From CAYSCX01 sp964429575 (GTDB lineage: Bacteria > Desulfobacterota > Binatia > Binatales > Binataceae), in the NCBI GenBank assembly GCA_964429575.1, contig CAYSCX010000010.1, positions 22,677 to 86,676 on the forward strand: a stretch of 64,000 nucleotides of DNA, given 5' to 3'. The notes under the pieces are model-generated. The model saw only the letters and a list, made by a program, of their open reading frames with translations. It did no database searches and was not told the origin of the DNA. Of this stretch, positions 58,557 to 64,000 are shown piece after piece (position 1 is the stretch's first letter; each line of letters opens with the position of its first letter). Made by a program: the position numbers and the translations under genes.

Positions 58557-59486
58557 ATGCTTGTCTACATCGCGCGTCGAGTAATCTTCGGCGCGGTAGT
58601 GTTGCTGGGCACGTCGATGATCACGTTTGCGATCGCGTTCATCGTGCCCGCCGATCCCGCGGTCGCGGTTGCTGGCGCGAAAGCGGACCCTCAGACGCTA
58701 GCGACGATTCGTCACGAACTCGGACTCGATGATCCGATATACATGCAGTACGCGAGGTACGTGGGCCGCGCGCTCGAGGGCGATCTTGGACGCTCGTACA
58801 TCCGGCGCGAGAGCGTTTCGAGTCTGATCGCCGATCGCTTCCCGGCAACCGCGCTGCTCGCGGTCAGTGCCATGGCGGTTTCGCTGCTGCTCGGCATCGC
58901 GATGGGCGCGCTGGCGGCTGCGCGCCGCGGCCGGAGTCTCGATCACACGCTGTTAGTCATTTCACTTGGGCTGGTCTCGGTGCCGGTCTTCTGGCTCGGG
59001 ACGATGCTGCTGATCGCCGGTGGGCTCTACCTGCGCACGTTTCCGCTGGGCGGTCTCGCCGGACCCAAGAGTCTCATCCTGCCGACGCTGACGCTCGCGC
59101 TCGGCGCGGCGGGTTACTACTCGCGCATCCTGTACACGAATCTCTCCGAGGCGCTTTCGCAGGACTATGTGCGCACCGCGCGCGGCAAGGGGCTGTCGAA
59201 TGCGCGCGCGATGCTGAAGCATGCGATGGCGAACGCGATGCTTCCACTCGTGACGCTCGCGGGTCTCGACCTCGCGGGCCTGCTCTCGGGAGTAGTGCTG
59301 ACCGAGACGGTCTTCAACTGGCCGGGCATCGGGCGGCTCGCATTCGAAGCGATCCTCAATCTCGACATTCCGCTTGTGATGGGCACGGTGCTGTTCGCGG
59401 CGCTGCTGGTGGTTGCGGCGAACCTCGCGGTGGACATCCTGTACATCTGGCTCGACCCGCGAATCCGGCTCGAGGCCGCGAAATGA
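58557..59486 (+). CDS. Peptide-type ABC transporter permease (DppB family)
   Basis: 309 aa from ATG 58557. MLVYIARRVIFGAVVLLGTSMITFAIAFIVPADPA; the EAA motif DYVRTARGKGLSNARAMLKHAM, and NLAVDILYIWLDPRIRLEAAK at the end. Six helices. It overlaps the DppC start by ATGA. It is the first permease of the second solute-uptake set in the window, in the order B-C-A. Confidence 0.95.
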   Translation: MLVYIARRVIFGAVVLLGTSMITFAIAFIVPADPAVAVAGAKADPQTLATIRHELGLDDPIYMQYARYVGRALEGDLGRSYIRRESVSSLIADRFPATALLAVSAMAVSLLLGIAMGALAAARRGRSLDHTLLVISLGLVSVPVFWLGTMLLIAGGLYLRTFPLGGLAGPKSLILPTLTLALGAAGYYSRILYTNLSEALSQDYVRTARGKGLSNARAMLKHAMANAMLPLVTLAGLDLAGLLSGVVLTETVFNWPGIGRLAFEAILNLDIPLVMGTVLFAALLVVAANLAVDILYIWLDPRIRLEAAK

Positions 59487-60295
59487 GCGGACGACGGCTG
59501 GGCGCGCTCGAGGCGGCCGGCGCCGCGATGGTCGGGAGCGTGATCATCGTCGCATTATGCGCGCCGTGGCTGGCTCCATACGATCCGGCGCGCGCGGTTG
59601 CTGACACCTTCGGCGATCCGGGCGCGCCATCGTACGGGTTTCCGCTCGGTACGGACGAACTCGGCCGCGACGTTCTTTCGCGGGTGATCTTCGGTGCGCG
59701 GGTCTCGCTCGAGGTCGGGCTGGCCGCGATGGCGGTGACGATGACGATCGGCGTCGCAGTCGGACTCGCATCGGGATTCTTCGGCGGCTCGGTCGATTTT
59801 CTGTTGATGCGGTTCACCGATGTGATGCTGACGCTGCCCGCTTTGCTGCTCGCGATGGCATTGGTCGCGGTACTGGGGCCGAGTATCGGCACGATACTCG
59901 TCGTAATCGGGCTGGTGTCGTGGACGGGAGTCGCGCGGGTGGTTCGCGCGGAGGCACTGAGCACTTCGCAGCGCGACTTCGTGGTCGCGGCGCGCACGCT
60001 GGGTGCGGATCCGGGACGGCTCATCGCGCGCCACGTGATGCCCAACGTCATGCCGACGATTGTGGTGATGGCGGCGCTTGGAACGTCGAGCGTGTTGCTG
60101 CTCGATGCGGCATTGAGCTTTCTCGGGCTTGGCGTGCCGCCGCCGACGCCGACTTGGGGGCGGATGGTCTCCGAAGCGACGATTTATTTCCGCACCGCAC
60201 CGTGGTTGGCGTTTTTTCCGGGACTTGCGATCTTCTACGCGGTGTTGGGCTTCAACTTGCTCGGCTACGGATATTTGCAGAGGCGGCCGCGGTGA
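59483..60295 (+). CDS. Peptide-type ABC transporter permease (DppC family)
   Basis: 270 aa. DppC features: FPLGTDELGRDVLSRVIFGARVSLEVGLAAMAV, six helices, and the EAA loop DFVVAARTLGADPGRLIARHVMPNVMP. LGFNLLGYGYLQRRPR ends it. The start overlaps dppB (ATGA) and the binding-protein ATG follows its stop by 2 nt. It forms the inner-membrane pore with DppB; the ATPases are not encoded here. Confidence 0.95.
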   Translation: MSGRRLGALEAAGAAMVGSVIIVALCAPWLAPYDPARAVADTFGDPGAPSYGFPLGTDELGRDVLSRVIFGARVSLEVGLAAMAVTMTIGVAVGLASGFFGGSVDFLLMRFTDVMLTLPALLLAMALVAVLGPSIGTILVVIGLVSWTGVARVVRAEALSTSQRDFVVAARTLGADPGRLIARHVMPNVMPTIVVMAALGTSSVLLLDAALSFLGLGVPPPTPTWGRMVSEATIYFRTAPWLAFFPGLAIFYAVLGFNLLGYGYLQRRPR

Positions 60296-60297
60296 CG

Positions 60298-61920
60298 ATG
60301 AAGAAATCAATTCGCGCGCTCTGCGCCATCGTGCTGCTGGTGCTCCTGTGCGCAGGCTTGTCCGCGTGTGGCGGCGGACCGCCGCAGTTTGACCTGCCGC
60401 CAGGCGCAACGGTGCTAAGGCTCGCGGAGGCGGACGACGTGCCATCGCTCGATCCGGCGGTCGGCTACGACACGATGTCGTGGATGTTCGAGCAGATGCT
60501 CTTCAACACACTGGTGCGATACGGCGACGCGAATATCGAGCTTGAGCCGGACCTCGCACAGAGTTGGGAAATATCGGCCGACGCGCGCACGTTCACATTT
60601 CATTTGCGCGACGACGCGCGCTTCACCAGCGGCCGTGCAGTCGGTAGCGCCGACTTCAAATACTCGATCGAGCGCGTGCTAAGACCATCGACGCGCTCCA
60701 AAGGAATGGAATTCTTCCGCGGGATCGAAGGCGCGGGCGAGTTCGTAGATGGCAAGTCCGCTGGCGTTCGCGGAATCGAAACTCCAGACCCACGAACGAT
60801 CATCTTCCGGCTGACGGCGCCGGATCCTCTGTTCATACACAAACTCTCGATGCCGTTTGCCGCGGCGATACCGCGCGAAATCGCGGAGAAGTGGGGCGAA
60901 GACTTTTCGCAGCACCCGGTCGGAAGCGGGCCGTTCAAGCTTCTTCAATGGATCGGCGGGCAGCGCATCGTGCTGGTGCGAAACCCGAGCTATCACGTCG
61001 CGGGCGTGCCGCGACTGGACGCGGTGGACATGCTGCTGGGCGTGAACGGCGAGCTGGAGTGGCTCAAGTTCGAGGCGGGCGAGATCGATGTTGCGACAAT
61101 TCCGCCAGCCGAATTTCCGTACGTGATGAAGACACCGGCGCTCCGGGCGCTGACGCTGCACAAGACCGACATCAGAGTTCAGTATCTTGGGATGAATTGC
61201 GAGATGTGGCCGTTCACGGACGTGCGGGTGCGGCGCGCATTCAACTATGCGATCAATCGGGAGAAGCTAGTGAAGCTCCTGAACGGGCGCGGTGTCGCGG
61301 CGCGCGGAATACTGCCGCCGAATCTGCCCGGCTCCGATCCGGCGATCAAAGGCTACGCGTACGATCCTGACAAAGCGCGGCGGCTGCTCGAGGACGCCCG
61401 CGTCCCGCGCGGATACGCGCCCGAGCTTTGGCTTCGCGCCGATCAGACGGCGCTCACGCTGGGGCAATCGATTCAGCAGGACCTTGCGTTGGTGGGAATC
61501 AATGTCGCGTTGAAGCCGCTCGCGTGGGGGCCGCTGCTCGAAGCGATTCGCCAGCCGCGCACGGTTCAACTGTTTCAAATGGGATGGGAGGCGGACTTCC
61601 CCGACCCGGACAATTTTCTGAACGTGCTGCTGACGCGACGTCAGTGGGGCGCAAACAACGACACCTTCTATTACGATCCGCGCGTCGATGCGCTGGTGGA
61701 CGAGGCCGCGCCGATGGCCGATCTCACGCGGCGGTATGAGCTGTATCGCGAGGCGGAGCGAATCGTGATGGACGATGCGCCGTGGGTACCGCTCTACAAT
61801 CCAGTGAGCTACGTGATTCGGCAGCCATGGGTGCGCGACTATGAGCTCAACCCGCTTCGTCCAACGCGCCTGGAGCGGGTGCGACTTGCAGAGCGGACGG
61901 GGCACGCTCCACCGCGGTGA
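60298..61920 (+). CDS. Peptide-type ABC transporter substrate-binding lipoprotein (SBP_bac_5)
   Basis: 540 aa from ATG 60298; a GTG at 60292 overlapping the DppC stop (GTGA) is also possible. Lipoprotein signal with lipobox (AGLSAC, Cys about 24). SBP family 5 elements: PSLDPAVGYDTMSWMFEQMLFNTLV, SWEISADARTFTFHLRDDARF, FTDVRVRRAFNYAINREKLVKLL, and WEADFPDPDNFLNVLL. It delivers oligopeptides or similar solutes to the DppB/DppC pair. Its last 74 bp overlap the convergent flippase-like gene. Confidence 0.94.
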   Translation: MKKSIRALCAIVLLVLLCAGLSACGGGPPQFDLPPGATVLRLAEADDVPSLDPAVGYDTMSWMFEQMLFNTLVRYGDANIELEPDLAQSWEISADARTFTFHLRDDARFTSGRAVGSADFKYSIERVLRPSTRSKGMEFFRGIEGAGEFVDGKSAGVRGIETPDPRTIIFRLTAPDPLFIHKLSMPFAAAIPREIAEKWGEDFSQHPVGSGPFKLLQWIGGQRIVLVRNPSYHVAGVPRLDAVDMLLGVNGELEWLKFEAGEIDVATIPPAEFPYVMKTPALRALTLHKTDIRVQYLGMNCEMWPFTDVRVRRAFNYAINREKLVKLLNGRGVAARGILPPNLPGSDPAIKGYAYDPDKARRLLEDARVPRGYAPELWLRADQTALTLGQSIQQDLALVGINVALKPLAWGPLLEAIRQPRTVQLFQMGWEADFPDPDNFLNVLLTRRQWGANNDTFYYDPRVDALVDEAAPMADLTRRYELYREAERIVMDDAPWVPLYNPVSYVIRQPWVRDYELNPLRPTRLERVRLAERTGHAPPR

Positions 61921-62884
61921 GTTCCCGGCTCGCGCGCGGCAGGAAGAAGAGCCCGAGCAATCCGTTGCACAGCATGAAGGTGAAGTGCGCGGCGAGACTG
62001 TAGGCGAGGATGCGCGCGTTCGTGGCGCTGCCCGCAAAGAACAGCAGCCACGCCGCCTGGCTGGTCCCGAGATGTGCGACGGCGATGGGCAGCGCGGCGG
62101 CGAGGAAGACCAGCGGCAGGAAGAGCAGCAGTTCGACCATCGGGATATTGATGCCGTACAGGCGCAGCGCGAAGTAATGCGCGACGATCGAGCCGAGCAG
62201 CGTCGGCGCCTTGATCGCGAGCACCGCCAGGTAGTCGAGCGGGTGCGCTTTCAGGAACGACCCGGCAATCGCGCCGAAGCGTGAGGTCTCGATCCATTCG
62301 CGAATCAGATCGTTGCGGCGCGCGATCGCGAAGAACAGCATAATCGCGCCGAGCAGCAGCCACGCAATCACGTAGGCGACTCGGAGTGCGGCGACGATCG
62401 GTTCCTGCGTGGCGCCCGGCGCCGGCGTGTGAAATGCGACGCCGACCGTCGAGAACAAGAACAGTTGATACACTTCGAGCAGCGCGATGAAGAGTATCGA
62501 GCTAAGCGCCGCGAGAAACCCGATCTCAAACTTCCGATAGAGGTAGTAGGCAACGCCGCCCTGACCGAGATTGGTATTGATGAGCGCGAGCAGGTACATG
62601 CTCGCGCGGACCGGCAAGATGTCGCGGTAGCGCACGCGGGTGTTGAAGCGATTGACGACCCAGGTGAGACACGCCGAATCGATCAAAAAATAGAAGATCG
62701 AGTAGGGAAGAAATACGCCGATGAAGGCCAGCGGCGACGCGTCGGCGAGCGCGCTCGATACTTCGCGGAACGGAATGCGCCAGAAGATGATCACGAAGAT
62801 CGCGAGCGAGCCGAGGTACGGCAACGCACGACGCCAAGCCGGTGCGCCTTGCGACGGGGTTTCGGCGCCAACGCCGGCGCTCAT
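61847..62884 (-). CDS. Lysylphosphatidylglycerol-synthase-TM-like / UPF0104 flippase-type membrane protein
   Basis: 345 aa with about eight hydrophobic helices. LGSLAIFVIIFWRIPFREVSSALA, then the family motif MYLLALINTNLGQGGVAYYLYRKFEIGFLAAL, and LPIAVAHLGTSQAAWLLFF. This is the flippase-like (MprF N-terminal/AglD) fold without a synthase domain. It may translocate a lipid or lipid-linked compound. Its stop region overlaps the ABC binding-protein gene by 74 bp on the opposite strand. It follows a hotdog gene with a 4-nt overlap. Confidence 0.87.
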   Translation of the reverse strand: MSAGVGAETPSQGAPAWRRALPYLGSLAIFVIIFWRIPFREVSSALADASPLAFIGVFLPYSIFYFLIDSACLTWVVNRFNTRVRYRDILPVRASMYLLALINTNLGQGGVAYYLYRKFEIGFLAALSSILFIALLEVYQLFLFSTVGVAFHTPAPGATQEPIVAALRVAYVIAWLLLGAIMLFFAIARRNDLIREWIETSRFGAIAGSFLKAHPLDYLAVLAIKAPTLLGSIVAHYFALRLYGINIPMVELLLFLPLVFLAAALPIAVAHLGTSQAAWLLFFAGSATNARILAYSLAAHFTFMLCNGLLGLFFLPRASRELTAVERAPSALQVAPAPGALDEAG

Positions 62885-63312
62885 CGCGGCTCAATCCTGA
62901 CCGACGCGGTGCCGACCATTACGCGTTCGCGCTCGCGGTTCTCGACCCAGACGTCGAGGTCGGCGACCTTCTCGTGGATCCGCGTCACGCGGGCGCGCGC
63001 AGTGAGTTCGGCGCCAAAATAGACGGGCTTGATGAATGCGGCGTCGATGCGGCCGCCGCGTAGAAATCCCATTCCGAAGTGCTCGCAAAGCATGCGCGCC
63101 GCCAGCGCCAGCACCTGCTCGCCGTCCGCAATGGGCGCGGAGTAGCCGGCTTTCGCGGCGGCGGCGGGATCGTCATGAATGCCGGCGGGCGGTTGGCGCC
63201 GCGGCGGTGTTTCAATCGAACGGCCGTACGCGAGATGTTTTTCGCGGTCGAGCACGTATGGCGGCGACGAGTACTCCGCGCCGCCGGTAATCTGCGCGTG
63301 CTCAAGACTCAT
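62881..63312 (-). CDS. MaoC-like hotdog dehydratase, second of pair
   Basis: 143 aa. A hotdog-fold beta-sheet with SPPYVLDREKHLAYGRSIETPPRR, ADGEQVLALAARMLCEHFG and FIKPVYFGAELTARARVTRIHEK. It resembles the R-hydratase/acyl-dehydratase branch, where a paired subunit carries complementary residues. The start overlaps the preceding dehydratase-like gene by ATGA and its end overlaps the flippase-like gene by ATGA. Probably a heterodimer with 63309-63755. Substrate: a long or modified acyl-thioester, inferred. Confidence 0.82.
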   Translation of the reverse strand: MSLEHAQITGGAEYSSPPYVLDREKHLAYGRSIETPPRRQPPAGIHDDPAAAAKAGYSAPIADGEQVLALAARMLCEHFGMGFLRGGRIDAAFIKPVYFGAELTARARVTRIHEKVADLDVWVENRERERVMVGTASVRIEPR

Positions 63313-63755
63313 CGCATGCCTCCGTCTTTCAGAAGCACGGCAGTGATTTCCTGTCGCACCAACAGTTGGCTCGACTCCGCGTCGCGCTGTTCGTATTCGA
63401 GCACGAAGTAGAACTTGCCGCGTTTGCGGTACGTTTCGGTAATCGTTCCATCGACGCGCACCGACTGGCCGACGCGCATCGGCTCGATAAGTTCGATTCG
63501 CTGCTTCGCGTGGACGCCTCCAGAGCCGCCGCGGAAGTGCGCAGCGATGAGCAAGGCGTAATCGACCAAGCGCATGGTTGGAGGAGCAAGCTGCGCGCCG
63601 CCGGGCGCGGAGGAAGCGAACAACGCGTTGTGGTCGTCGAGTGCGTGGGTGAACGAATCAACCTGCTGGGCCGGGACGGTGTAGAAGATCGGGCCGAGGC
63701 GCATGCCGGCCTTCAGGTTCTCCTCGCACATCAAAGGGCGCGTGTCTTCGCTCAC
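63309..63755 (-). CDS. MaoC-like/FAS1-type hotdog dehydratase, first of pair
   Basis: 148 aa. LKAGMRLGPIFYTVPAQQVDSFTHALDDHNALF, APPTMRLVDYALLIAAHF and VHAKQRIELIEPMRVGQSVRVDGTITETYRKRGKFYFVLEYE. This is a MaoC N-terminal-like/HTD2-type hotdog, typical of heterodimeric acyl hydratases. It lies head of a three-gene minus-strand operon with the second hotdog and the flippase-like gene. Repeat copy D begins 10 bp upstream of its start. Confidence 0.84.
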   Translation of the reverse strand: MSEDTRPLMCEENLKAGMRLGPIFYTVPAQQVDSFTHALDDHNALFASSAPGGAQLAPPTMRLVDYALLIAAHFRGGSGGVHAKQRIELIEPMRVGQSVRVDGTITETYRKRGKFYFVLEYEQRDAESSQLLVRQEITAVLLKDGGMR

Positions 63756-63765
63756 GGACGCCTAT

Positions 63766-63920
63766 CAGGCTGTTGAAAAAGTCATTTTCAACAGCCTGCT
63801 CCCTCTCTCTCCTCTCCCCCATTGGGGGAGAAGATTAGGTAAGAAGCCATCTTTCCCGCAGGGTGTCGAGCACGCCTGCGCATTCGCCGCGCCATGTTCT
63901 AAGTTTCTCAACACCCTGCT
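63766..63920. repeat. Hairpin-ended MITE-like repeat, copy D
   Basis: About 155 bp. Left hairpin CAGGCTGTTGAAAA (63766-63779) / complement (63785-63798), perfect 14 bp. Right end GCAGGGTGTCGAG (63858) / CTCAACACCCTGCT (63907-63920). Core CTCCCTCTCTCCTCTCCCCCATTGGGGGAGAAGATTA. The REP-like insert of copies B and C is absent. The element forms the upstream region of the hotdog operon. Confidence 0.85.
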
Positions 63921-64000
63921 CGACGCCTCCTCTCCCGTCGCGCAGATGCGGCGCGGGGGTTTGAATGAGATTAGCAGGCATGGCAGATTCAGCGCACCCG

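Overview
The window reads as chromosomal DNA of a GC-rich, Gram-negative, free-living bacterium of deltaproteobacterial or Candidatus Binatota-like type. That assignment is an inference from gene content, not a phylogenetic result. The content includes acyl-CoA dehydrogenases, 4-hydroxyacyl-CoA-kinase-like phosphotransferases, a single-chain acyl-CoA carboxylase, luciferase-like oxidoreductases, many SnoaL/NTF2-like proteins and type-3 ProS. REP-like and hairpin repeats fill several intergenic spaces. I see no prophage, CRISPR array or intact insertion sequence.

Layout: 1-3527 is a minus-strand CusCBA-type heavy-metal RND operon that runs off the left edge. 3650-6062 pairs an acyl-CoA dehydrogenase with a phosphotransferase. 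6468-7157 is a DsbA-like lipoprotein. 7354-11439 is a molybdenum hydroxylase operon (FAD, FeS and Mo subunits) followed by a MoaD-like protein. 11759-13740 holds a universal stress protein bracketed by two copies of a hairpin-ended repeat, an internally deleted alcohol dehydrogenase pseudogene and an RRM protein. 14257-19261 holds an SDR, a small putative DNA-binding protein, MtnA, a CrtC-like protein and a second phosphotransferase with its DUF6285 partner. 19841-23156 is a peptide-type ABC transporter without ATPases, followed by a macrodomain protein and a 14-TM MFS pump.

25546-31273 is a tightly packed operon of Ppx/GppA, two tandem thymidylate-kinase-like P-loop proteins, CHAD, SixA and an MFS transporter. 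It looks like a polyphosphate/phosphohistidine module, and the second kinase has Arg in place of the Walker A Lys. 31914-32396 is a secreted rhodanese with an in-frame TGA at a position where related proteins usually have Cys. A hairpin of bacterial-SECIS geometry follows it, so it is a candidate selenoprotein. 32514-40576 is catabolic: a DAO oxidase, MBL hydrolase, GNAT, two tandem NTF2-like proteins, an LLM oxidoreductase, an amidase and an ArgE/M20 deacylase. 40671-44078 is the single-chain acyl-CoA carboxylase. 46498-46574 is tRNA-Ala(GGC), next to a GFA-gene remnant and two related small alpha/beta-barrel proteins.

48397-56167 holds an amidohydrolase and housekeeping genes (recN, NAD kinase, endonuclease IV, trpS, proS). 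56265-61920 has a SIMPL protein, a peroxiredoxin, a VIT1-like transporter and a second ATPase-less peptide ABC set. 61847-63755 has a flippase-like membrane protein and two hotdog dehydratase-like proteins.

A hairpin-ended, MITE-like repeat of about 155-190 bp occurs four times (12209, 12840, 31685, 63766), plus one 37-bp ends-only copy (52212). It supplies stop codons to two genes.
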